From: Alphaproteobacteria bacterium
GTDB lineage: Bacteria; Pseudomonadota; Alphaproteobacteria; UBA828
Direction of reading: 5' to 3'
Assembly (NCBI GenBank): GCA_016869195.1
Contig: VGET01000007.1
Span: 1-37,297, forward strand
DNA length: 37,297 nucleotides
The notes under the pieces were generated by a model that saw nothing but the letters and a program-made list of their open reading frames with translations, had not been told where the DNA came from and ran no database searches. Both the position numbers and the translations under genes were made by a program. Position 1 is the first letter of the stretch; each line of letters begins with the position of its first letter. Of the stretch, positions 12,177 through 21,153 are shown one piece after another.

Positions 12177-13277
12177 ATGGATGAGCCGCGCAAACCGCCG
12201 GGCCCGCTCCGCACCGGTTTCACCACGGGCGCCTGCGCCACGGCCGCCGCCAAGGCGGCGTTCGAGGCGCTTCTGACCGGGCGGTTTCCTGATCCGGTGA
12301 TGATCGCCTTGCCGCGCGGCGGCGAAGCGCGCTTCGCCTTGGCCGAGCAGCGAATCGAAAATGCGGTGGCACACGCCGCCGTGGTCAAGGACGCAGGCGA
12401 CGATCCGGACGTGACCCATGGCGCGCTGGTGCGCGCCTCGGTGCGGCGCCTGCCTGCAGGGGCGGGGGTTGTATTCCGTGCGGGGGAAGGTGTCGGCACG
12501 GTGACCTTGCCTGGGCTGCCGGTTCCCGTGGGCGAGCCCGCGATCAACCCGGTGCCCCGGCGCATGATCGCGGAGGCGATCGCAGGTGTCGCGACCAACC
12601 ACGGCGTCTCGCCTGGTGCCGAGGTGACGATCGCGATACCGAACGGTGCGCGCCTGGCCGAGCGCACGATGAATCCGAGGCTCGGCATTGTCGGCGGACT
12701 TTCGATCCTTGGCACGACCGGCATCGTCGTGCCCTATTCCTGCGCCGCCTGGATCCACTCGATTGAGCGCGGCATCGATGTCGCGCGCGCGCTCGGCCTT
12801 GGCCACATCGCGGGCGCGACCGGGCGTACGTCGGAAGCGGCGGTGCAGCGGCTTTTCGATCTGCCTGAGAGCGCGCTGATCGACATGGGCGATTTCGTGG
12901 GCGGCATGCTGAAATATCTGCGCCGCCATCCGGTGCCGAGGGTCACCATCGCGGGCGGCGCCGGCAAGCTTGCGAAGCTCGCGACGGGCCAACTCGATCT
13001 GCACTCGAAGCGTGGTCAGGCGGACCCGGCCTTCCTTGCGGCGCTCGCGGCAGAGGCCGGCACGGCACCGAGCCTCTGTGCCCTGATCAAAGGCGCGCGC
13101 AGCGTGGCGCAGGCCCTAAACCTGGCGGAAGACGCGGCGCCCACCATTGCGACGCGAATCGCCGAGCGTGCGCGCCTGACCGCGCTTGGAGTCCTGACGC
13201 AAGCAGGCGAGCGCATCGCGCTCGACGTCGTCGTGTTTGATCGCGACGGCCGGCTGATCGGTCGCGCCGGGTCGTGA
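12177..13277 (+). CDS. cbiD: Cobalt-precorrin-5B (C1)-methyltransferase CbiD
   Basis: 'LRTGFTTGACATAAAKAAFEAL', 'ITIAIPNGARLAERTMNPRLGIVGGLSILGTTGIVVPYSCAAWIHSI'. Confidence 0.96.
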   Translation: MDEPRKPPGPLRTGFTTGACATAAAKAAFEALLTGRFPDPVMIALPRGGEARFALAEQRIENAVAHAAVVKDAGDDPDVTHGALVRASVRRLPAGAGVVFRAGEGVGTVTLPGLPVPVGEPAINPVPRRMIAEAIAGVATNHGVSPGAEVTIAIPNGARLAERTMNPRLGIVGGLSILGTTGIVVPYSCAAWIHSIERGIDVARALGLGHIAGATGRTSEAAVQRLFDLPESALIDMGDFVGGMLKYLRRHPVPRVTIAGGAGKLAKLATGQLDLHSKRGQADPAFLAALAAEAGTAPSLCALIKGARSVAQALNLAEDAAPTIATRIAERARLTALGVLTQAGERIALDVVVFDRDGRLIGRAGS

Positions 13278-14026
13278 CCAAACGACTCTTGATTCTCGGG
13301 GGCACGCACGAAGCGGCTGCGCTCGCCGAGGCCGTGACCGCCCGCTTCGGAGCAGCGGTCGAGGTGATCAGCTCGCTTGCCGGCCGCACCAGCGCGCCGC
13401 ACCGGCCGGTTGGCGCGGTCCGCGTCGGCGGCTTTGGTGGTGTCGCCGGGCTCGAGACCTTTTTGCGCGCCGAGCGGATCGACGCGCTGATCGATGCGAC
13501 TCATCCGTTCGCGGCCACGATCTCGCGCCATGCAGCCGACGCCAGTGCACGCGCCGGCGTGCCGCGCCTCGTGCTCGCGCGCCCGCCATGGTTGCCCGAG
13601 CCTGGCGATCGATGGGCGTGCGTCGCGGACAACGAAGCCGCCGCTGGCGCGGCGAAAGACAGCGGTGCGCGGCGTGTCTTTCTCACCATTGGCGGCCGTG
13701 GGCTCGCCCCCTTTGCGACATTGACCGATCTCTGGTTCCTGGTGCGCCTGATCGAACGGCCATCTGAGCCGATTCCGCTCGCCCATCTCCGCCTCATCCT
13801 TGCGCGCGGCCCGTTCAGCGTGGCGGCCGAACGCGACTTGATGGTGGAGGAGCGGATCGATCTCCTGATCACGCGCGCGAGCGGGGGTGCGGCCACCGAG
13901 GCCAAGCTCATCGCGGCACGTGAGCTTCTCCTGCCCGTAATTCTGATCGATCGTCCGCCAGGGCCGGGCGGTGAGGTGGTCACGACGATCGACGAGGCCC
14001 TAGTCTGGCTTGCGGTGCGGCTTTGA
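13274..14026 (+). CDS. cobK: Precorrin-6A/cobalt-precorrin-6A reductase
   Basis: '[17 protein letters not shown]', '[18 protein letters not shown]', '[33 protein letters not shown]'; GTG start overlaps the cbiD stop. Confidence 0.94.
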   Translation: MTKRLLILGGTHEAAALAEAVTARFGAAVEVISSLAGRTSAPHRPVGAVRVGGFGGVAGLETFLRAERIDALIDATHPFAATISRHAADASARAGVPRLVLARPPWLPEPGDRWACVADNEAAAGAAKDSGARRVFLTIGGRGLAPFATLTDLWFLVRLIERPSEPIPLAHLRLILARGPFSVAAERDLMVEERIDLLITRASGGAATEAKLIAARELLLPVILIDRPPGPGGEVVTTIDEALVWLAVRL

Positions 14027-14776
14027 TGGCCGCAGCACATGACTGTGGCGCGGATCGTAGAGCCGGCTGTCGTCGAACGAGTCTTCACCCAGCGCGCGGC
14101 CGACCAGGATGAGCGCGGTGCGGGTGAAGCCATGGGGTTTCGCTTTCGCACGGATATCGGCGAGCGTGCCCTGCACGATCGTCTCGTCGGGCCAGCTCAC
14201 GCGATGGGCGATCGCCACCGGGCAATCCGCGCCGTAATGGGGCGTCAGCGTGCGCACCACGCGCGCAAGGTTGTTGATCGAGAGATGAATGGCGAGCGTG
14301 GCGCCGGTGGCAGCAAAGCGTGCCAGCTCCTCGCCCTTTGGCATGGCGGAGGCGCGCACCGCGGTGCGGGTCAGGACCACGCTCTGCGCGATGCCGGGCA
14401 AAGTCAGCTCGCGCTTCAGCGCCGCGGCGGCGGCGGCAAAGGCCGGTACGCCCGGTGTCACGTCGTAGGGAATGCCGAGCGCCTCAAGCCGTCGCATCTG
14501 CTCCGCGATCGCGCCATAGAGCGAGGGGTCGCCGGAATGCACCCGCGCGACATCCTTGCCCTTGGCGTGCGCCCGTACGATCTCCGCGATGATTTCATCC
14601 AGGGTGAGGGGCGCGGTATCGATGATCCGCGCTGATTTCCGCGCGCTTGCCAGCACCTCGCGTGGTACCAGAGAGCCGGCATAGAGCACGACCGGGCAGC
14701 GCTTGATGAGCGCGAGCCCGCGCACGGTGATCAGGTCGGGCGCGCCGGGCCCCGCGCCGATGAAATGAACGATCAC
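14000..14776 (-). CDS. cobM: Precorrin-4 C11-methyltransferase
   Basis: '[22 protein letters not shown]', '[10 protein letters not shown]', '[19 protein letters not shown]', '[25 protein letters not shown]'. Confidence 0.95.
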   Translation of the reverse strand: MIVHFIGAGPGAPDLITVRGLALIKRCPVVLYAGSLVPREVLASARKSARIIDTAPLTLDEIIAEIVRAHAKGKDVARVHSGDPSLYGAIAEQMRRLEALGIPYDVTPGVPAFAAAAAALKRELTLPGIAQSVVLTRTAVRASAMPKGEELARFAATGATLAIHLSINNLARVVRTLTPHYGADCPVAIAHRVSWPDETIVQGTLADIRAKAKPHGFTRTALILVGRALGEDSFDDSRLYDPRHSHVLRPSKPHRKPD

Positions 14777-16563
14777 GGCGTTGCCCGGTAGCCGCGCGGC
14801 GTCAGCATGAACCGGCGGCCTTCATGATCGACGATGCGCGACTCGCTGTTGCCGATGATCACGAGGCTCATCATGTCGATGCGCTCAGGCTCGAGCGCAT
14901 CGAGCGTCATGACCTCGATGCTTTCCTCCGCCCGTCCGACCGCGCGTGCCAGAATCACCGGTGTCGCAGGCGCTCGCTTTGCCTGGATCGCGGCGAGCGC
15001 GCGCTCGAGCGGCTCGCGCCGCGTCGCCGCCGCCGGGTTGAACAGGGCGATCACGAAGTCACCGGCGAGCGCGCCATCGAGACGCTGCTCGATCATTGCG
15101 AGCGGTGTCAGACGGTCCGAGAGCGAGATCGTGCAGAAATCGTGACCGAGCGGTGCCCCGGCGCGCGCCGCCGCCGCGAGCACCGACGAGAGCCCGGGCG
15201 CAACCACCAGCTCGACGCCCTTGCACGCATCGCGCTTCGCTTCGAGCCGTTCGAGCGCGAGCGAGGCCATGCCGTAGACGCCGGCGTCGCCCGAGGAGAT
15301 GAGCGCGACCCGCCGTCCGGTAGAAGCGAGCGCAAGCGCGGCATCGGCGCGCGCGGTCTCCTCGCCGAGCGCGAAGTCGTGGCGTTCCTTGCCGGCCACG
15401 ATCGGCCCGAGCAGATCGAGATAGAGCGAATAGCCGATCAGATCGTCCGATCCCGCGAGCAGCGCCGTCGCTTCCGGCGTGCGCCAGGCGGCGGCGCCCG
15501 GCCCGATGCCGATCACCGCCAGCCGGCCACGCGTGCGACCAAGGGACGTCGGGTCGATCGGCGCCAGTGCCCGGGCGATCGCAACGGTCGCGTTGGCTGA
15601 GCGTCGCTTCGGCACGATCAAGGCGCCGCCATCTCCGGCAGCCGCGAGCGCCGCGGCCTCCGCTACGCCCTTGAGCCCGACCGCCCGCTCGACCTCGTCG
15701 GACGGTGTATGCAGGTGATGTTGCTCGGCGGCCAGTTGCGCGTGATCGAAGACGCGAAAGGGAACGCCGAAATGCGTGGCCGCCGCGTGCATCGCCGGCT
15801 CGTCGAGTTTGAGGTCAAGCGAGAAGAGCCCCGCAATCGCTGCCCGGTTGAGGCCTGCCTCTTGGAGCGTGGCATCGATCAGCGCGATCAGCTCCCCGGC
15901 CGGAGCACCCCGGCTGCAGCCAACGCCGATCGCGAGCACGGCCGGATGGATCACGACCATGTTGGCCGTCGGCACCAGCGCGCGATCAGTCAGGACAATG
16001 CGATGCCTCGCACCGGGCACCGAGTGCTGTACGAGGCCCAGTAGCCAATCGGCCTGCCCCGCCTCGACAACGAGATCGACCGGCTCGCCACGCAGCAGCG
16101 CCGCGCCAACCGTCTTCGCATCAGAGCCGGGCGCCAGACCGTAGCCGGCAGGTGGATCGTCCAGCGCGCCGCCGAAGATGAGCTCACTCGCGGTGGTGAG
16201 GGCCGCGGCGATGCCCAGTCGATCGGCCAATTGCCGCGCCAACCGATTGGCCCCGCGGTGACCCCCGAGCAGCGGAATAACCGCCGAGCCATCATCCGCC
16301 AGCGCGAGCACCGGTGGCTCGGTCGCCTTGTCGTTGAGCCCAGGCGCGAGCGCGCGAATGAGAATCCCGGCGGCGCACAGGCCGATGATCGTGGTGCCCT
16401 CTTCAAACAGCGCACGCAGATGCGGTGCGACCCGCTCGATTGCGACGTCGCTCTGACCCGCGGCGACGGTCGCGTGAATCGACGCGCCGGGGACAACGGG
16501 AGAGAGCCGCCGCGCGAGCGCAAGCCCGCGCGGCGTGAGCGCGACAAAGGCGCAGGCGCTCAT
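14773..16563 (-). CDS. Fusion protein: CbiG (cobalt-precorrin-5A hydrolase, N-terminal/central) + CobJ/CbiH (precorrin-3B C17-methyltransferase, C-terminal)
   Basis: N-terminal '[51 protein letters not shown]' and '[16 protein letters not shown]' (CbiG); C-terminal '[39 protein letters not shown]', '[17 protein letters not shown]', '[12 protein letters not shown]', '[18 protein letters not shown]', '[10 protein letters not shown]' (CobJ/CbiH). Confidence 0.95.
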   Translation of the reverse strand: MSACAFVALTPRGLALARRLSPVVPGASIHATVAAGQSDVAIERVAPHLRALFEEGTTIIGLCAAGILIRALAPGLNDKATEPPVLALADDGSAVIPLLGGHRGANRLARQLADRLGIAAALTTASELIFGGALDDPPAGYGLAPGSDAKTVGAALLRGEPVDLVVEAGQADWLLGLVQHSVPGARHRIVLTDRALVPTANMVVIHPAVLAIGVGCSRGAPAGELIALIDATLQEAGLNRAAIAGLFSLDLKLDEPAMHAAATHFGVPFRVFDHAQLAAEQHHLHTPSDEVERAVGLKGVAEAAALAAAGDGGALIVPKRRSANATVAIARALAPIDPTSLGRTRGRLAVIGIGPGAAAWRTPEATALLAGSDDLIGYSLYLDLLGPIVAGKERHDFALGEETARADAALALASTGRRVALISSGDAGVYGMASLALERLEAKRDACKGVELVVAPGLSSVLAAAARAGAPLGHDFCTISLSDRLTPLAMIEQRLDGALAGDFVIALFNPAAATRREPLERALAAIQAKRAPATPVILARAVGRAEESIEVMTLDALEPERIDMMSLVIIGNSESRIVDHEGRRFMLTPRGYRATP

Positions 16564-17249
16564 GGCCGTGCCGGCACGAGGATCAACGAGAAATAGGGCG
16601 CGGGATCCGGTGCTTCATCGAGCCCTGCAATCTGCTCGCTTGCCATGGTCGCGTGCTCGACATAACGCGCGTCGGCCGCGCGACCAAGCTGGCCGAGCAG
16701 CGCGCGAACGCGCCCGACATGCCGCCCGAGCTTGAGGATGACCGCGGCATCCCGGCCCTGCAGGCGCGCGGCGATCGCCTCATCCGGCAGCGGTGCGGGA
16801 ACGACGGTCAGCACCTCGTTCTTGAGCGCGAGCGGCCGCCCGGCGCGGGCCGCCGCCGCGGTGAGCGAAGAGACTCCGGGCACCACCTCGACCCGATGCG
16901 TCGTCGAGAGCCGCGCAAACAAATAGGCGAAAGAGCCATAGAGAAAGGGGTCGCCCTCGCACAGCGCGGCGACGTCCGTGCCGGCGTCGAGCACGGCGGC
17001 GATCTCGCGCGCCGCGTTGTCATAGATCTCGGGCGCCGGAAAGCGCCCGGCCTCGAGCGGCATGCGGATCGCGATTTCACGCTGCGTGCCGTTCAGGTGC
17101 GGCGCCACGATGCGGCGGGCGAGCGACGGCCCTCGCTCCGGCGCGGGAAAGGCGATCACGCTCACACGGGTGAGGATGCGGTGGGCCTTGAGCGTGATCA
17201 GCTCGGGATCGCCGGGTCCGATGCCGAGACCAAAGAGTGTGCCGGTCAC
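16560..17249 (-). CDS. cobI: Precorrin-2 C20-methyltransferase
   Basis: 'LFGLGIGPGDPELITLKAHRIL', 'ALCEGDPFLYGSFAYLFARL', 'VEVVPGVSSLTAAAARAGRPLA'. GTG start at 17249 chosen (overlaps the cobL stop as GTGA); the ORF-track start at 17300 would extend into cobL. Confidence 0.93.
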   Translation of the reverse strand: MTGTLFGLGIGPGDPELITLKAHRILTRVSVIAFPAPERGPSLARRIVAPHLNGTQREIAIRMPLEAGRFPAPEIYDNAAREIAAVLDAGTDVAALCEGDPFLYGSFAYLFARLSTTHRVEVVPGVSSLTAAAARAGRPLALKNEVLTVVPAPLPDEAIAARLQGRDAAVILKLGRHVGRVRALLGQLGRAADARYVEHATMASEQIAGLDEAPDPAPYFSLILVPARP

Positions 17250-18463
17250 GGCCACTCCTTGGTGACGGCATATTGCGTGACCGGCAGATGCGGGCGCCAC
17301 GCGGCAAACGGCCCGAGCGGCTCGGCCCGCGCGATGTCGATCCGCGTCAGCGTGCCGCCGAAGCGCTGGCGCGCGCGCACCAGCGTGGCCTCGCCCTCGA
17401 GCGTGACCGCGTTGGCGACGAGGCGCCCGCCCGGCTTCAGGCGCTCATAGCAGGTCTCGATCAGGGAAGGCTCGCTCAAGCCCCCGCCGATGAAAATAGC
17501 GTCAGGATCGGGCAAACCATCAAACACCTCTGGCGCCTCGCCCTGCTCGATCTCGAGCTCCGGAGTGCCGAGCGCCTCGGCATTGCGCGCGATGAGCGCG
17601 ACGCGCTCGGCCTCGCGCTCGATCGCGATCGCCTCCGCGCGCGGCTCCTGCAGCAGCCATTCGATCGCGACCGAGCCCGAGCCGGCGCCGACATCCCACA
17701 GCAACGCGCCCGGGTGCGGCGCGAGAAGCGAAATCGTCACCGCGCGCACCTCGCGCTTGGTGAGGAGGCCGTCGGTCTCGAACGCGCGATCGGGCAGGCC
17801 GGGCGCGCCCCGATAGCGCTTGGCGCGCGGGCCGGCGACGCAGTGAATGGCGAGGGTGTTGAGATCGGCGGTCCTGGCTTCGCTCCAGGTCGACGCCGTG
17901 CCGTCGACGCGCCGCTCGGCCGGGCCTCCCATGTGCTCGAACACGCTGATGCGGCTTTCGCCATAGCCGGCACCGACCAGCAGCTTGGCCGCCGCCGCCG
18001 GCGTCGAGCCATCGGCCGCCAACACGATGAGCTTGGCGTTCGGCGCAAGGTGGCGGCGCAGGCCCTCGAGCGGGCGACCGTGCAGCGTGATACGATCGAC
18101 ATCCGCGGAGTCCCAGCCGAGGCGCGCGCCGGCCAGGCTAAAGGCGGAGGGGGCGGGAATGAGGCGAAGCTCGGGGAGCGCAAAGTGGCGCAGCAGCTTG
18201 TTGCCGATGCCGTAACAGAGCGGATCGCCGGTCGCGAGCACGACGACGCGCTGGCCGCGCCAGCGCTCGATCTCGGGAAAGGTGTCTGCTAGCGGCGTGC
18301 GCCAGGGGATGCGGATGGCAGTCGATGGCAGGGTCGATGCGAGGCCGAGATGACGCGCGCCCCCGACCAGCAGCTCGGCGTTCGTGATGAGCGCGCGGCT
18401 CGCGGGCGACAAAGCCTCGACCCCCTCTTCGCCGATGCCGAGCACGGTGAGCCAGGCGGTCAT
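17246..18463 (-). CDS. cobL: Precorrin-6B methyltransferase/decarboxylase (CbiE-CbiT type fusion)
   Basis: N-terminal 'LTVLGIGEEGVEALSPASRALI', 'VVVLATGDPLCYGIGNKLL'; C-terminal 'GLLTKREVRAVTISLLAPHPGALLWDVGAGSGSVAIEWL'. Confidence 0.95.
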   Translation of the reverse strand: MTAWLTVLGIGEEGVEALSPASRALITNAELLVGGARHLGLASTLPSTAIRIPWRTPLADTFPEIERWRGQRVVVLATGDPLCYGIGNKLLRHFALPELRLIPAPSAFSLAGARLGWDSADVDRITLHGRPLEGLRRHLAPNAKLIVLAADGSTPAAAAKLLVGAGYGESRISVFEHMGGPAERRVDGTASTWSEARTADLNTLAIHCVAGPRAKRYRGAPGLPDRAFETDGLLTKREVRAVTISLLAPHPGALLWDVGAGSGSVAIEWLLQEPRAEAIAIEREAERVALIARNAEALGTPELEIEQGEAPEVFDGLPDPDAIFIGGGLSEPSLIETCYERLKPGGRLVANAVTLEGEATLVRARQRFGGTLTRIDIARAEPLGPFAAWRPHLPVTQYAVTKEWP

Positions 18464-19104
18464 CAGAGGTGGTCCTCGCGCGCGAGCGCATTGACTGCGG
18501 CGGCCGCGAGCGCGCTCCCGCCGCGCCGTCCGCGTACCGTGACATAGGGCACGCCGAGATCCGCCGTGATCAGCGCTTCCTTGGACTCGGCGGCGCCGAC
18601 GAAGCCGACCGGCATGGCGATGATGACGGCCGGACGATTCCAGCCTTGCGTGACGAGCTCGATCAAGCGAAAGAGTGCGGTCGGGGCCGAGCCGATGGCG
18701 ACGACAGCGCCCGCGAGATCATCGCGCCAGCGCTCGACGGCGACCGCCGAACGGCTCATGCCTCGGCCCTCGGCTTCGGCCGTGACGCCCGGCTCGCCGA
18801 GCGCGCAACGCACCCGATTGGACGCCGGCAGGCGGGCCCGCATGATGCCAGCCGCGACCATCTCGACATCGCATAGCACCGGCGCGCCCGTTATGAGCGC
18901 TGCGCGGCCTGCAGAGATCGCGCTTTCGCTGAAGACAAGGTCATCGAGCAGATCGATCATGCCGCAGGCGTGAATCAGGCGCGTGGCGAGACCGCGGGCC
19001 TCGGGCGCGACGCGGCTCAAATCGGCTTCGGCCCGAATCAGTTCGAACGAGCGCCGCGTGATTGCGTTGGGGTCGCGCAAATAGGGCGTGCCGATCTCGC
19101 CCAT
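18463..19104 (-). CDS. cobH: Precorrin-8X methylmutase
   Basis: 'YLRDPNAITRRSFELIRAEADL', 'TRLIHACGMIDLLDDLVFSE', 'APVLCDVEMVAAGI', 'IAMPVGFVGAAESKEAL'. Confidence 0.96.
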   Translation of the reverse strand: MGEIGTPYLRDPNAITRRSFELIRAEADLSRVAPEARGLATRLIHACGMIDLLDDLVFSESAISAGRAALITGAPVLCDVEMVAAGIMRARLPASNRVRCALGEPGVTAEAEGRGMSRSAVAVERWRDDLAGAVVAIGSAPTALFRLIELVTQGWNRPAVIIAMPVGFVGAAESKEALITADLGVPYVTVRGRRGGSALAAAAVNALAREDHL

Positions 19105-19110
19105 CGACGT

Positions 19111-20118
19111 TCAGTCGGTCGCCTTGCGGCGGTTCGGCCGCGGCACCGGCACGGGCTCGTATGCATGGTCATGATGGTGATCATGGCCGTGGTGATGGTC
19201 GCGATCGTGGTGGTGATGGTCGTGGGCATGATGATGATCGGCCTCGGTGCCGATGCCTTCGACATGGTGGTGATGGCCCATCTGCGGCGCGCCGAGATCG
19301 CGCTCATAGCCGATGATCTGCACCCGATACTTGCAGAGCTGGCAGTTCATGCGGTTCTCGCCCGCCGCAATTTCGTTGAGCCGTGCCAGGAACGCCTCGA
19401 TGACGAGCGGATGATCGCTCAGATAGGGCGCCTTGATGATCTCGACCTCGCGCTGTTGTCGCGCCGCCTCATCGGCCGCAGCATAAATGCGCTTCACCAG
19501 GATGCCCGTGAACAGGAAATAGGGAAATACGACGATGCGCTTGAAGCCGAGGCGCAACAGCCGGTCGAGCGCGGCATCGGTGCGCGGGTGGGCGACGCCG
19601 CTAAAGCCCGCCGCGCCCCAGCCATAGCCCATGCCCTCTGACAATAGGCGCGCGACCTTAGCGACGTTCGAGTTGGCGTCGGGGTCGTTGGTGCCGCGGC
19701 CGATCACCAGAAGCACGCTCTCGGCGCGATCGATGCGGTTGGATGAAAGGCGCTCGGCCAGCTCGATGCGCTCGCGCGCGGCTTGCAGCAAGAGCGGGTC
19801 GATCGCGAGCTCGCGGCCATAGCGCACCGTGATGCCTGGCTCCGCCGCGCCGAAATCATTGAGCACCGAGGGGATATCATTCTTGGCGTGGCCGGCGGCA
19901 AACAGCATGCCCGGCAGCGCGTCGATCGCACGCACGCCCGTCTCTCTCAGCGTCCGCAGCCCTTCGCCGATCGTCGGTCGTGCGAACTCGAGAAAGCCGT
20001 GAGCGAAAGCGCGACCCGAAAGGCGCGCGCGAAGCTTGGTCGCCAACGTTTCGAACTCGCGGATCGCGTCGACATCGCGGCTGCCATGGCCGCAGAGAAT
20101 GACCGCGGGGGCGCTCAT
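19111..20118 (-). CDS. cbiX: Sirohydrochlorin cobaltochelatase, CbiX-L type, with MXCXXC motif and His-rich C-terminus
   Basis: 'VILCGHGSRDVDAIREFE', 'LPGMLFAAGHAKNDIP', 'VIGRGTNDPDANSNV', 'MNCQLCKYR' and the 'GHHHHVEG...DHHHAHDHHHHDRDHHHGHDHHHDHAY' tail. Confidence 0.93.
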   Translation of the reverse strand: MSAPAVILCGHGSRDVDAIREFETLATKLRARLSGRAFAHGFLEFARPTIGEGLRTLRETGVRAIDALPGMLFAAGHAKNDIPSVLNDFGAAEPGITVRYGRELAIDPLLLQAARERIELAERLSSNRIDRAESVLLVIGRGTNDPDANSNVAKVARLLSEGMGYGWGAAGFSGVAHPRTDAALDRLLRLGFKRIVVFPYFLFTGILVKRIYAAADEAARQQREVEIIKAPYLSDHPLVIEAFLARLNEIAAGENRMNCQLCKYRVQIIGYERDLGAPQMGHHHHVEGIGTEADHHHAHDHHHHDRDHHHGHDHHHDHAYEPVPVPRPNRRKATD

Positions 20119-20132
20119 GCTATGGTGCGTCC

Positions 20133-21143
20133 ATGCTGGCAGGCGGGCTCGACGGAGCGGGATTCCTTGGCGCCATCGACTGGGTCGCGGGGCCGTCGGC
20201 CGCCGTCATCCTGCTGCTTGCGCTTGCGCTCGACTGGCTGATCGGCGATCCGCGCTGGCTGCCGCATCCGGTGCGGCTGATGGGACATGCGATCGCGGCG
20301 CTCGATCGCAAGCTCAACCGGCCCGAGCGGGGCGATAGGGCGCGCCTGATCCGCGGGCTGATCAGCACGCTGGCCGTGACCGCGATCGCCGCGGGTGTCG
20401 GGCTCGTGGCGCACTATGTGATCGCGCTCATTCCCTATGGCTGGGTGATCGAGCTTCTGCTGGTCGCGATCATGCTGGCGCAGCGCGATCTGTTCGATCA
20501 TGTCAGGCGCGTGGCGCGTGCGCTCGCGCGAGATGGGCTCGCGGCGGGGCGCCGCGCGGTCGCCCACATCGTGGGGCGCGATGTTGAATCCCTCGATGAG
20601 CATGGTGTTCCGCGCGCCGCGATCGAAAGCTGCGCCGAGAGCTACGCCGATGGCGTGGTGGCGCCGGTCCTCTGGTATCTCGTGCTCGGGCTGCCCGGCC
20701 TGTTCGCGTTCAAGGCGATCAGCACGATGGACAGCATGATCGGGCACGAGACCCCGCGCCATCAGGCCTTCGGCATGATCGCAGCCCGGCTCGACGATGC
20801 CGCCGTATGGCTGCCGGCGCGACTCGCCGGCGTGCTCCTTTGCCTTGCCGCGCTTGCCGTGCCCAAGGCGAGCCCGCGTCAGGGCCTTCGAATCATGTTT
20901 CGGGATCATGCCAAGCACCGCTCGCCGAACGCGGGCTGGCCCGAGGCTGCGACCGCCGGTGCGCTCGGCCTCGCACTTCTCGGGCCGCGCCGCTATGGCA
21001 CGGAGACCGAGAACGCGCCCTGGCTCGGCGATGGTCGCGCGCGCGCCACGGCGGACGATATTCGTCGCGCGCTGGTGCTCTATGTGGCCGCCTGCGCGCT
21101 GCTCGCTGCGCTCGTGGCGCTGATCGCGCTGCTGGTGCGCTGA
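20133..21143 (+). CDS. cbiB: Adenosylcobinamide-phosphate synthase CbiB (CobD of the P. denitrificans naming)
   Basis: 'ALALDWLIGDPRWLPHPVRLMGHAIAALDRKLN', 'ARDGLAAGRRAVAHIVGRDVESLDEHGV', 'SYADGVVAPVLWYLVLGLPG', 'KAISTMDSMIGHETPRHQAFG'; multi-TM. Confidence 0.95.
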   Translation: MLAGGLDGAGFLGAIDWVAGPSAAVILLLALALDWLIGDPRWLPHPVRLMGHAIAALDRKLNRPERGDRARLIRGLISTLAVTAIAAGVGLVAHYVIALIPYGWVIELLLVAIMLAQRDLFDHVRRVARALARDGLAAGRRAVAHIVGRDVESLDEHGVPRAAIESCAESYADGVVAPVLWYLVLGLPGLFAFKAISTMDSMIGHETPRHQAFGMIAARLDDAAVWLPARLAGVLLCLAALAVPKASPRQGLRIMFRDHAKHRSPNAGWPEAATAGALGLALLGPRRYGTETENAPWLGDGRARATADDIRRALVLYVAACALLAALVALIALLVR

Positions 21144-21153
21144 ACTGATCACG

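Noticed and set aside
12113-12724. N-terminal extension of the cobA ORF (ORF-track start 12724)
   Set aside because: The extension is antisense to cbiD and lacks homology-like motifs; conserved CobA sequence begins just after ATG 12112.
17237-18292. 351-aa + strand ORF antisense to cobL
   Set aside because: Shadow ORF; cobL motifs on the - strand are unambiguous.
19130-19280. ATGGT/GATGGT-rich tract that might look like a tandem repeat or microsatellite
   Set aside because: Explained by the poly-His coding tail of cbiX on the - strand; not an independent repeat element.
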